From: CAYJGJ01 sp964367585
Lineage (GTDB): Bacteria; Bacillota; Clostridia; Peptostreptococcales; Anaerovoracaceae
NCBI GenBank assembly: GCA_964367585.1
Contig: CAYIYH010000002.1
Location: 1-64,000, forward strand
Reading direction: 5' to 3'
Length of the DNA: 64,000 nucleotides
Below the pieces are notes generated by a model that did not search any database, was not told the DNA's origin, and was given only the letters and a program-made list of their open reading frames with translations. Made by a program: the position numbers and the translations under genes. Positions within the stretch are counted from its first letter, which is position 1, and the number at the start of each line of letters is the position of its first letter. Below are positions 51,315 through 58,981 of this stretch, piece by piece.

Positions 51315-52664
51315 CTACATACTCATGTCCCATACTACAGTTTCAGCTAATGATTCCAAAGCAGTTTCTAAGGAAGTAGGTTCTAGTTCAAATTGAAAAC
51401 CATCATGATCCTCATAGTAAGCGCTAGTATGAATTCCTACATATCTAAAATATATAGCATTAGTCCATCTCAATGATGCGCCAGAATCGTAATAAGAGAA
51501 AGTCATCCTATCATTTAGTGTGCCAGATACAATTTTTGCCTTTTCTGAGCCGTTACTATAATCTTTATTATAAAATCGATACACAAATCCTTCATTAAAA
51601 TCAATAATATAATAAATATATGGATTAGTATTATTTTTAAACTTATAAGCGTATATTCCGGAATTTCCATCGCTTGCTTCTTCGAAAGTACCAGAATAGT
51701 GTAGAGGAGAAACGCTAACATCAAGGGGTGGATCTTCTTCTTCATTTATGAAGTATGTAATAATAACAGGAGAGTTTTTTGAGAAAATATCACCTCTTTT
51801 ATATATGGTATTGCCATTAATTGATACAGAGTCTATTTGTCCATCTTCTACTGAATCTACGGAATCAGGAGTTATTTCTTCCAAAGTAATATTAGTAAAT
51901 CCGAGTTGCTTTAATTCATTTTCTACTTCATTGAAAAGCCTAAAATGATAATCAGAAGAATCGACTAAAATCATAAGATCATCTTTCCCAATATCGTCTA
52001 GTTTTTCGATAAATTCTGTTTCTACTTCAATTGCACTACTTTTACATGTTAGGATATATCCGAAGTTGATATCTCCGTCAATATCAACTTCTACTACGGC
52101 ATTAACATTCTCATTTTCTTTGTTTGCAAAAGTAATAATGTTATTTCCTTGAGGTAGGGATTGTGTGTACATGCCTGATGTGCCGTGCTTAATTTCACCT
52201 ACTAATTCACCATTAATATATAGTTCAACATCATATTTACTGAATAATAAATTTTCGTTACAATTGATTTGAATATTAACATCAAAATTCACTTCTTTAG
52301 ATGTTATATTTAAAATATCATTAGTGTTATCATTTTTAATTACTAAACATATACTAAATACAGAGATAATTAGAAGAATAAACAGTGATAAAGCAGATAT
52401 AATAATAAGTTTATTATATTTTTTTATAAAACTACAATTGTTTGTTTCATTGTGTGTTATGCTACACGCTTTATATTCATATGGAATGTGTGTTGGCGGA
52501 AGGCTATTCTTCTGGTCTTGGTTAAGGGGTTCTGCCCCCTGTTTATTAAAGTCTTTTAATTTATTGACAGTGTTTACAAATTTTTCACTTGAAGCGGGGG
52601 TAACATTAGAGGTTATAGTATGTATTTTGTCTTTAAACTCAGATATTTTTTTCACATCAGGCAC
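51315..52664 (-). CDS. Membrane-anchored extracellular protein with PASTA-like segment
   Basis: A 449-residue protein with a polar cytoplasmic N-terminus (about 1-85), one membrane helix (about 88-110, LIIISALSLFILLIISVFSI) and a large extracellular part. Residues about 135-215 look like a PEGA-type beta domain (VELYINGELVGEIKHGTSG). Residues about 228-305 resemble the bacterial PASTA-like domain (VENELKQLGFTNITLEEI, then DGQIDSVSINGNTIYKRGDIF). The C-terminal about 120 residues are rich in tyrosine and aromatic residues. Proteins of this kind often accompany kinase or zinc-ribbon proteins in Clostridia. No strong ribosome site. Function unknown. Confidence 0.72.
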   Translation of the reverse strand: MPDVKKISEFKDKIHTITSNVTPASSEKFVNTVNKLKDFNKQGAEPLNQDQKNSLPPTHIPYEYKACSITHNETNNCSFIKKYNKLIIISALSLFILLIISVFSICLVIKNDNTNDILNITSKEVNFDVNIQINCNENLLFSKYDVELYINGELVGEIKHGTSGMYTQSLPQGNNIITFANKENENVNAVVEVDIDGDINFGYILTCKSSAIEVETEFIEKLDDIGKDDLMILVDSSDYHFRLFNEVENELKQLGFTNITLEEITPDSVDSVEDGQIDSVSINGNTIYKRGDIFSKNSPVIITYFINEEEDPPLDVSVSPLHYSGTFEEASDGNSGIYAYKFKNNTNPYIYYIIDFNEGFVYRFYNKDYSNGSEKAKIVSGTLNDRMTFSYYDSGASLRWTNAIYFRYVGIHTSAYYEDHDGFQFELEPTSLETALESLAETVVWDMSM

Positions 52665-52708
52665 CTACTTTCTTACCTTTTAACAATAGTACTTAAATTT
52701 AATATCAT

Positions 52709-53110
52709 TTATTTATATGAAAATTTTATTATGCACCAATAAAAAAATGAACCTAAACAATAAAAAAATACATCATAAATATCACTAACGGAGTTTTCAT
52801 TATACAAAGGTGTTATATATTCCCAGAACAAGCCGGCACATAAACCTATCCCTAGAATATAAAAAAGTGAAAGAAGTTTTTTGTTTATACAACCTAAAAG
52901 AATATTTGAATATGATAGAAGAAGCAATGGACAAATCATATCGTTGAAGTAGCAAATCATAAAATACTGGATAAGTCCATCTGTAGCATTCTTCAAATAA
53001 AGGGTGTTAAGAATAAAAAATACAGTAACTATAAAAATTATTATAAAGTTAGTTTTATTCTTCCTAAAAATCTTTCCATAATTTACATATATTTTCAACT
53101 TATATATCAA
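52709..53110 (-). CDS. Small multi-pass membrane protein
   Basis: Not firmly recognised. 133 residues with four predicted helices (about 20-40, 48-68, 78-95, 112-130). The segment GLFWEYITPLYNENSVSDIYD followed by FYCLGSFFY recalls the conserved patch of VanZ-like proteins (FWE... SD..D), but the match is too short to name it so. No clear ribosome site precedes the start. It lies between the PASTA-like gene and the 20-aa peptide gene, all on the minus strand. Confidence 0.55.
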   Translation of the reverse strand: MIYKLKIYVNYGKIFRKNKTNFIIIFIVTVFFILNTLYLKNATDGLIQYFMICYFNDMICPLLLLSYSNILLGCINKKLLSLFYILGIGLCAGLFWEYITPLYNENSVSDIYDVFFYCLGSFFYWCIIKFSYK

Positions 53111-53156
53111 AACAAGTGAAAATGAAGGGAAGGTGGGAAACCCAAATATAAAATAC

Positions 53157-53219
53157 TTAAAAAAATGAAAGAATTAATACAGCGACGATTATTGCACCTA
53201 CCATGCTCCAGAATTTCAT
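53157..53219 (-). CDS. 20-residue hydrophobic peptide (candidate small protein)
   Basis: An open frame of 20 codons: MKFWSMVG, then AIIVAVLILSFF. After a lysine and tryptophan it is one membrane-spanning helix. AGGAGG stands exactly 7 bases before the ATG, the best possible ribosome site, which argues that it is translated. It lies 46 bases ahead of the membrane-protein gene at 52709-53110 and after the HTH regulator gene, so it may belong to that transcript. Such short hydrophobic peptides act as membrane-protein modulators or as type I toxins; nothing decides between these. Confidence 0.6.
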   Translation of the reverse strand: MKFWSMVGAIIVAVLILSFF

Positions 53220-53344
53220 AATATTACCTCCTTACGTTAGATAACTATAGATTTATATAAATATAACCACATACTACAAATTAAAATCAAGGCTAATTTT
53301 ATTAATTATCCTATTTATGAATAGTAAGAAAACGGATGTTTTTA

Positions 53345-53791
53345 CTAAAGTTTCTCGGGGATTGTGGGTAAATTATATTTGTACAAGGTATCATTGATGA
53401 CGGAAAGATCGTATTGGCTGTTATATACTGACGCAAGTATAACAGCATCCCGGGGATCTTTCGGATATAACTGGGGTTGCTTATATATAGAAAGTGTATT
53501 TTTAATTTCGTCAGAATTCATCTTGCACGCAAGACAAATAAGTAGTAATATATCTCTGTTGGGATTAAATTTTTTTCCATTTATAATTTCATAAATATAT
53601 GATTTCGAAACATATCCCACACAATATTTGGCTACTTCGGATAGTTTAATATTTTTTTTTTGAAGGTAGTCGCTAAAATATGTAGTATACTGTTGTTCAC
53701 TTTCAATATTAGAAATATACTCATCCAAGTCCTTAGAATTCTTTATATTTTCTAGTGTATTTAATAAATTTGTAGTAGGTATATTTTTCAT
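53345..53791 (-). CDS. XRE-like helix-turn-helix regulator
   Basis: 148 residues. The middle part, YLQKKNIKLSEVAKYCVGYVSKSYIYEIINGKKFNPNRDILL, has the XRE/Cro fold pattern: KLSEVAKY as helix 2, SKSYIYEIINGKK as the recognition helix, then NRDILLLICLACKM. An N-terminal helix (about 1-35) and a C-terminal tail (about 105-148, PKDPRDAVILASVYNSQ) are extra. AAGGAG is 6-8 bases before the ATG. It is divergent from the kinase gene; the shared region holds a palindrome next to its own -35 region, so it probably represses itself and perhaps controls the kinase gene. Confidence 0.8.
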   Translation of the reverse strand: MKNIPTTNLLNTLENIKNSKDLDEYISNIESEQQYTTYFSDYLQKKNIKLSEVAKYCVGYVSKSYIYEIINGKKFNPNRDILLLICLACKMNSDEIKNTLSIYKQPQLYPKDPRDAVILASVYNSQYDLSVINDTLYKYNLPTIPEKL

Positions 53792-53854
53792 AATAACTCC
53801 TTAATTATAAATAATATATTACTTTAATTATATCATACTATTAGTCTTGGGTCG

Positions 53855-53869
53855 TCCGCTAATAGCGGA
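53855..53869. promoter_or_regulatory. Palindromic operator in the HTH-kinase intergenic region
   Basis: TCCGCTAATAGCGGA, two 7-base arms around one central A. On the minus strand it lies directly upstream of the -35 position of an extended -10 promoter (TGATATAAT, 53827-53835) for the HTH gene; it is about 50 bases upstream of the kinase start. Likely bound by the HTH protein. Confidence 0.6.
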
Positions 53870-53917
53870 AACTATGTATAGATGTTTTCAAATAGTAAAT
53901 GAGAGAGCAAGTTATAA

Positions 53918-55147
53918 ATGAGTATTAGTTTAGAAAAAAAAATAACTGAAAACATAGATATTAATAACAGAAGCATATATATCGACTACGAGTTGTCTTT
54001 GCATGAGGAGATTTCTTACATTAATGAATCAAAAAAAGTTATATTGGTTAAAAATAGAGAAACTGGTGAACTTAGGGTAAAAAAGACAATGAGCATATAT
54101 GATAAAAGCGTATATGAGTTGCTTAGACATAATAATCGTGATGGTATTCCACGTATATACTTTTGTGAAGAAACAGTAGATAATAAGTTGATTGTTATCG
54201 AGGAATATATTCATGGAAAAAATTTGGAACAATTGTTCGAGGAAAAAGGCGTATTCAATGAAATACAGGCGATGAAATATGCAATAGAGATATGTGAGAT
54301 ATTAAAATCTTTGCACTTTCATACTCCCCAAATAATACATAGAGATTTAAAATTAAGTAATATTATTATCAATAATGATAATATAGTTAAGCTAATAGAT
54401 TTTAATTCTAGTAAGATCTATAAAGAAGAGCAAAAGAAAGATACTGTTTTGATGGGAACGAGAAACTTTGCTGCCCCAGAACAATATGGCTTTATGCAAT
54501 CAGATGAAAGGACTGATATCTATGGTATAGGTGTTGTTTTACTTTATTTGTTGACGGGAAGTTTTCCACAGGAAGTAATCTACAAGGGAAAGCTTGGAGA
54601 TGTAATAAGAAAAGCAACAGAGATGGATCCGAGTAGTAGATACCAAAATGTTATAGAATTAAAGAGAGATCTGGAAATAGTCCTTTGGGGAATGCAGACA
54701 AAGGATATACCAGTAAAAAGAAGAAAAAAATTTTATAGTACTAACAAAACAGAGAGAAATATTCAAAAGAATAAAAGTAATATAATACGCAAGATAATAA
54801 ATAAGATAGTAAAAGGATTTGGGATAATAGTATACTTGTATATAATGCTATCTGTCTTTTTTATCCCACTGGAAGAGGGGGACGGTTTTTGGGGGGAAAC
54901 GCCATATGGTTTTATGATGATACTATATAGAATATATTATATGTCCATTTGCACAGGATTCTTTTTGTATGCTTCTAATTACAAGTGGATCAGAGAAAAA
55001 ATCCTAGGCAAAAGAATTCCTTTTTTTGCTGCACTCTTTCTTTACTTGTTACTAGGGATATTGCACATGCTAATAGTAGTATTTCTTCCTGGTATAACTT
55101 TGTATTGCGTTGAGGTGATTTATTATTCTTTTATGGGTAACCCATAA
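53918..55147 (+). CDS. Membrane-anchored Ser/Thr protein kinase with DFN motif
   Basis: 409 residues. Hanks-type kinase domain (about 30-255): the N-lobe has LRVKK with the ATP lysine, but no glycine-rich loop is evident (EISYINESKKVILVK). The catalytic loop HRDLKLSN (141-148) is intact. The metal motif reads DFN (161-163) in place of DFG. The activation segment runs to GTRNFAAPEQYG (180-191), followed by DIYGIGVVLLYLLTG. A basic linker leads to three or four membrane helices (about 300-405). There is no extracellular sensor domain. Weak ribosome site (GAGAGAGCAAG). Divergent from the HTH gene. Its end overlaps the convergent TM2 gene by 25 bases. Confidence 0.87.
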   Translation: MSISLEKKITENIDINNRSIYIDYELSLHEEISYINESKKVILVKNRETGELRVKKTMSIYDKSVYELLRHNNRDGIPRIYFCEETVDNKLIVIEEYIHGKNLEQLFEEKGVFNEIQAMKYAIEICEILKSLHFHTPQIIHRDLKLSNIIINNDNIVKLIDFNSSKIYKEEQKKDTVLMGTRNFAAPEQYGFMQSDERTDIYGIGVVLLYLLTGSFPQEVIYKGKLGDVIRKATEMDPSSRYQNVIELKRDLEIVLWGMQTKDIPVKRRKKFYSTNKTERNIQKNKSNIIRKIINKIVKGFGIIVYLYIMLSVFFIPLEEGDGFWGETPYGFMMILYRIYYMSICTGFFLYASNYKWIREKILGKRIPFFAALFLYLLLGILHMLIVVFLPGITLYCVEVIYYSFMGNP

Positions 55148-55362
55148 GAATCCTTAAATTTCCCTATAGCAACTTCAAAGATATCTATAATCCACCCAAT
55201 TCCAAATAAGTCGCCTGTAAAGAAATAAAATACTCCTGTTCCAATTTTTCCAGCATAAAATCTGTGTATGCCTATATATCCAAGAAAAATGCACAAAAGT
55301 AGAGCAATTAATTTACTTTTTGTAACTTGGTGACGCATCATATTTTGGGATGTTGGATGCAT
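55123..55362 (-). CDS. TM2 domain membrane protein
   Basis: 79 residues with the TM2 signature: KSKLIALLLCIFLGYIGIHRFYAGKIGTGVFYFFTGDLFGIGWIIDIFEV, two helices joined by the short GxHRFYxGK loop, where GYIGIHRFYAG and GIGWIIDIF are diagnostic. The family is common next to other small membrane proteins and has no settled role. The start is uncertain: the ATG at 55362 and those at 55338-55341 all lack a good ribosome site. Its 3' end runs 25 bases into the end of the kinase gene. Confidence 0.82.
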   Translation of the reverse strand: MHPTSQNMMRHQVTKSKLIALLLCIFLGYIGIHRFYAGKIGTGVFYFFTGDLFGIGWIIDIFEVAIGKFKDSYGLPIKE

Positions 55363-55448
55363 CAAGGCTCAAGGACTTGACAGTTGTCTGATTGTGTGAT
55401 ATTAATATTTGTACGAAAAAAATTATATATTTAAAGGAGGAATTATAT

Positions 55449-55952
55449 ATGGCTTATTGTGAAAATTGTGGTAATAGATTCGATGGAGCTGGTACAGTAT
55501 GTGGCGCATGCGCTACAGGTGCTCCTATGAATAATCAAGTAGATCCAATGGCAATGGGAGCGGCTGCTCCACAAGGACAAACTGATTTTAATCAAACAGA
55601 TGCTTTTATGCAACAACAAAATGCATATCAACAAAACAATGCATATGATCCTAATCAAGCTCAATTTGGACAACAAGGTGGTGGTAATATGAATCAACCG
55701 CCAAACTATGGAGCTCCAAACCAAGGCGGTTATGGACAACCTCAATACGTTACACACACTTCTGACAACGGAAGTTTCGGATGGGGATTATTAGGATGTT
55801 GTATTCCTGTAGTCGGACTGATTTTATTCCTTGTTTGGAAAGGTGATAGACCTAAGACTGCTAAGATGGCAGGTATCGGTGCCCTTATTGGAACAGGAAT
55901 CTCAGTAGTAACATGGATACTTTCACTTGTACTAGGGTTTATGTCTTACTAG
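55449..55952 (+). CDS. Zinc-ribbon, Gln/Asn/Gly-rich membrane protein
   Basis: 167 residues. The N-terminal zinc ribbon AYCENCGNRFDGAGTVCGACA has the CxxC...CxxC cysteines. A long low-complexity part follows (about 30-105, rich in Q, N, G, P and M). The C-terminal GWGLLGCCIPVVGLILFLVWK and PKTAKMAGIGALIG with two helices matches the protein at 50881-51159. A strong AGGAGG precedes the ATG at 55449 by 8 bases; the open frame extends upstream to 55392 without a ribosome site. Probably a membrane protein with a flexible cytoplasmic arm. Near the kinase gene, so a possible target or partner, though not shown. Confidence 0.78.
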   Translation: MAYCENCGNRFDGAGTVCGACATGAPMNNQVDPMAMGAAAPQGQTDFNQTDAFMQQQNAYQQNNAYDPNQAQFGQQGGGNMNQPPNYGAPNQGGYGQPQYVTHTSDNGSFGWGLLGCCIPVVGLILFLVWKGDRPKTAKMAGIGALIGTGISVVTWILSLVLGFMSY

Positions 55953-55976
55953 AAAAATATAGAGTGGAAATAACAC

Positions 55977-56345
55977 ATGAATGCTTGGATATATAAATGG
56001 CTACCAATTATCTTTGGCTGTCATACACATGAAAGCAGATCTATGTACACCCGTAAGGGGGTAAAATATCCATTATGCGCAAGATGTACAGGAGAATTAG
56101 CAGGGATAATAATCGCTGCATTCTCCTGTTTCTTTTATCGTGTCCCATTGTATGTAGCAATATTACTATGGATTCCTTTGATTGTCGATGGGACAGTTCA
56201 GATGTTTACAAAGTATGAAAGCACAAACACGAAGCGCCTTATTACTGGATTATTATTTGGATATGGTCTTGCGATGTTTTTCATTATCACATGGATAATG
56301 TGTTTTGAGTTTGGAAGAGAAATCGCTATGAAATACAAAGGATAG
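55977..56345 (+). CDS. DUF2085 family membrane protein
   Basis: 122 residues with FGCHTHESRSMYTRKGVKYPLCARCTGELAGII, the family's cysteine/histidine pattern (C-H-x4-R-S ... C-A-R-C-T-G), followed by three membrane helices and the middle segment IPLIVDGTVQMF. The CxRC pair and CH suggest metal binding. Function unknown; it is found widely in Firmicutes. It starts 24 bases after the zinc-ribbon gene and ends 38 bases before plsC, so the three may be one transcript. Confidence 0.85.
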   Translation: MNAWIYKWLPIIFGCHTHESRSMYTRKGVKYPLCARCTGELAGIIIAAFSCFFYRVPLYVAILLWIPLIVDGTVQMFTKYESTNTKRLITGLLFGYGLAMFFIITWIMCFEFGREIAMKYKG

Positions 56346-56383
56346 TGATTAGAAAATATTAATTGATTTAGAGAGAAAAATAA

Positions 56384-57136
56384 ATGAAAAAACTTAAAAA
56401 TATTCCGATAATATGTGGAATATTACTCACTTTTCCTCGCTTGTTTAGAGGGTTAAAGGAATCGAAAAAAGCTAGATTAGAAGGAAACTTGGATAAAGAA
56501 AGAGAGCTAATCGGTAAAGCGGAATATGAGTGGGCAGCTCATGTTTTTGATAAGTATAATGTCAAGATGAATATTAAGGGAAAGGAACATATCCCAATGG
56601 ACGAAGCGGTTGTATTTGTCGCAAATCATCAGGGATATTGTGATGCCCCTCTTTTTTTGGCAGCACTTGGAGGAAAACAGATAGGATTTGTTGCTAAGGA
56701 TGGTGTAAGGAAACTCCCTATATTTAATAGATTAATTGGCTTGACGAGAAGTGTTTTGATTAACAGGGGAAATCCGCGCGAGGGAATAAAATCGATAACA
56801 GAAGGTGCAAATATAGTAAAGCAAGGATTTTCACTTGTTATTTTTCCAGAAGCAACACGTGCTAAGGGAACCACTATGCGTGCGTTTAAGCCTGGAAGTT
56901 TTAAGCTTGCGACTAAGGCGGGAGCGAAGATCGTTCCGGTAACTTTAAATAATACGTATAGACTTTTTGAAGAAACGGGGTTGCTTACACCGGGAGTTAC
57001 GCTCGATTTCATTGTGCATAAACCTATAGAAACGGCAAATGTTTCTAAGAGTGACCACCTAGCATTAATTCAGAGCATAGAAGAAACTATACAAAAAACA
57101 CTCACAACTCTAATAAAGGAAGAGGAATATCAGTAA
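56384..57136 (+). CDS. plsC: 1-acyl-sn-glycerol-3-phosphate acyltransferase
   Basis: Adds the second acyl chain in phospholipid synthesis. 250 residues. Motif I is VANHQGYCDAPLF (the HxxxxD catalytic pair, H and D), followed by GFVAKDGVRKLPIFN, INRGNPREGI (motif II), VIFPEATRAKGTTMRAFKPGSF (motif III, with FPEATR where FPEGTR is usual) and AKIVPVTLN (motif IV). The N-terminus has one hydrophobic stretch. GAGAGAA precedes the ATG. Last plus-strand gene before the convergent transporter operon. Confidence 0.93.
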   Translation: MKKLKNIPIICGILLTFPRLFRGLKESKKARLEGNLDKERELIGKAEYEWAAHVFDKYNVKMNIKGKEHIPMDEAVVFVANHQGYCDAPLFLAALGGKQIGFVAKDGVRKLPIFNRLIGLTRSVLINRGNPREGIKSITEGANIVKQGFSLVIFPEATRAKGTTMRAFKPGSFKLATKAGAKIVPVTLNNTYRLFEETGLLTPGVTLDFIVHKPIETANVSKSDHLALIQSIEETIQKTLTTLIKEEEYQ

Positions 57137-57213
57137 TTTAGAAGATTATATAGCTATACTCGCAACTGAAACCCTGAGAGGATAATCGCATCTCGTGTCA
57201 ACTTGCAATCTTC

Positions 57214-57261
57214 GGCACGGACTAATCATGCAAGCACCTTAGCTCCTTAGGTTCGATTTAA
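57214..57261 (-). repeat. 48-bp dispersed repeat, copy B
   Basis: Reverse complement of copy A (38134-38181) at 42 of 48 positions. It lies between plsC and the convergent osmolyte-transporter gene. The two copies are inverted relative to each other and about 19 kb apart, on either side of dnaA. Confidence 0.7.
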
Positions 57262-57275
57262 TTTAAAAATGCAAA

Positions 57276-57313
57276 ATAAAAGCTCGCCATTCTTACAAGT
57301 GACGAGCTTTATT
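57276..57313. terminator. Bidirectional terminator between plsC and the OpuC genes
   Basis: AAAGCTCG (57279-57286) pairs with CGAGCTTT (57303-57310), with an inner CA/TG pair. T-rich ends on both strands fit the two convergent genes. Two similar 18-base segments (around 57320 and 57370, GTGATGTG then GAGGGG) follow it. Confidence 0.75.
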
Positions 57314-57391
57314 CATATAGTGATGTGAGAGGGGTAAAGTTCAAAGCGATTAACCTCTACTCAATTAGGTGATGTGGGAGGGGAAATGTTT

Positions 57392-58981
57392 CTAATACGG
57401 TTCTACCCACCCTTTTTCTATTATAAACTCCTTCGCTACGTCACGCGGAGTTTCTCCATCTACTACTGCTTTGTAGTTCATGTCCATCATTTCTTCATCG
57501 GATATTCCGCCTTCAAGGACTTTGAGAGCCTCTACGGCTTCCGGATAGTCGTCGATTATTCTTTTTCCCATGACACTAGCCATAGAATAGTGTGAAAAAG
57601 CGGATTTATCGTCTTCTAATATTGTTAAATCATATTGTTTTGCCATTGCATCCGTCGAGTAGGGGGTCATTATTTCTACTTCTTCACTAATTAAGGCTTC
57701 ATACATTAGTACTCCTTGGAACTGAAGAAACTCCGCAAATTGCAATCCATATACAGCCTCTAGCGCAGGTGCTCCATCTTCACGATGTGGAAAGATCTCA
57801 CTACACGCGAGAACAAATTGCTTATCCATAGCCGCCAAGTCTGAAATCGTTTCTATACCATATTTTTCTGCTGTTTCAGGCAGCATTCCAAGTGTATATC
57901 TGTTATTTAATCCGTATTCCTGCGAGTAGGTTATCCCTTCTGCAGCAAGTAGATCGCGGACTTCTTGTGCTACTTCTTCAGATGCAGTTCCCGGCACAAA
58001 TGTTTTTCCAAATATTTCCGCATATAGAGAGCCTGAATACTCAGGATAAATGTCTATATCGCCTCTAGAAATCCCCTCGTAAACGGCCGTAGACATTCCC
58101 AGACCGAACTGTCTGTCTACTTCTATATCTGTTTTTTGTTCGATAAGTTCAGCTATGATATTTCCCAAGATATAGCTTTCTGTTACAGGTTTGCAGGAAA
58201 CCACGATAGGATTCGTTTTTGGAGTAATCATAGGGACAATTAGGCTTCCTAGTAACACTACGACGATACTGCCGGTGACAGCAAGAGTTCTAAACTTTTT
58301 AGACCTTTGTTTTTCAATGGTTTTTGGTGTAATTTCACTTGCCTTCATGCTCATGCTTATCGGAGTTACAGCTTTTTCAACTTTATTCATGAAAAAGTCC
58401 ATCGAGAGTGCAAGGATGCACGCCGGAATCGCCGCAGAAAGCATCATGTATACGTTGTTCATTTGTATTCCAGAAATAATGAAGTTTCCTAGGCCACCCG
58501 CTCCAATATATGAAGCTATTGTCATAAGGCCTACTGCCGTTACCGATGATATTCTAACCCCGGACATTATGACAGGAAGGGCTACGGGGAACTTTATTTT
58601 CAACAAGACCTGCATTTTTGTCATTCCGATTCCATGTGCTGCCTCTATCATTTGTGGGTTTACGCCTTTTATTCCAGTATAAGTGTTTCTTACAATTGGC
58701 AATAGCGAATATAGCACAACCATTAATATGGCAGGAGGTGCTCCAATTCCGATTAGTGGAACGAGTAATCCCAAAGCGGCAAGGCTTGGTATAGCCTGCA
58801 TGATATTAGTAAAACCGAGGACTGGCCTGTCTAACCCTTTTTGAGAAGCAATTAAAACTCCTAGAGGTACTCCTGCTAAAATTGCAATGCAAACAGCGGT
58901 TATAGTTAGAGTGATGTGGGTGCTAATTAAAATAGATAATTCACTCATATTAGCCCCAAGAAATTCGATAAAATTAGTCAT
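57392..58981 (-). CDS. Osmolyte ABC transporter, permease fused to substrate-binding protein (OpuC type)
   Basis: 529 residues. The permease half (about 1-210, six helices) carries the LAALGLLVPLIGIGAPPAI and EAAHGIGMTKMQVLLKIKFPVALPVIMSGVR loop that meets the ATPase. After one more helix (about 230-250) comes a periplasmic-type substrate-binding domain (VSCKPVTESYILGNIIAELIE; GDIDIYPEYSGSLYAEIFG; YSDGDLY-like QKYGIETISDLA), as in OpuCC/ProX. These systems import glycine betaine, carnitine or choline. It overlaps the ATPase gene by 8 bases. Fusion of the two parts is known in Firmicutes. Substrate is inferred from family only. Confidence 0.9.
   Translation of the reverse strand: MTNFIEFLGANMSELSILISTHITLTITAVCIAILAGVPLGVLIASQKGLDRPVLGFTNIMQAIPSLAALGLLVPLIGIGAPPAILMVVLYSLLPIVRNTYTGIKGVNPQMIEAAHGIGMTKMQVLLKIKFPVALPVIMSGVRISSVTAVGLMTIASYIGAGGLGNFIISGIQMNNVYMMLSAAIPACILALSMDFFMNKVEKAVTPISMSMKASEITPKTIEKQRSKKFRTLAVTGSIVVVLLGSLIVPMITPKTNPIVVSCKPVTESYILGNIIAELIEQKTDIEVDRQFGLGMSTAVYEGISRGDIDIYPEYSGSLYAEIFGKTFVPGTASEEVAQEVRDLLAAEGITYSQEYGLNNRYTLGMLPETAEKYGIETISDLAAMDKQFVLACSEIFPHREDGAPALEAVYGLQFAEFLQFQGVLMYEALISEEVEIMTPYSTDAMAKQYDLTILEDDKSAFSHYSMASVMGKRIIDDYPEAVEALKVLEGGISDEEMMDMNYKAVVDGETPRDVAKEFIIEKGWVEPY

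Noticed and set aside
57230..57260. GGTTCGATTTA as a tRNA T loop
   Set aside because: It belongs to copy B of the 48-bp repeat and no cloverleaf can be drawn.
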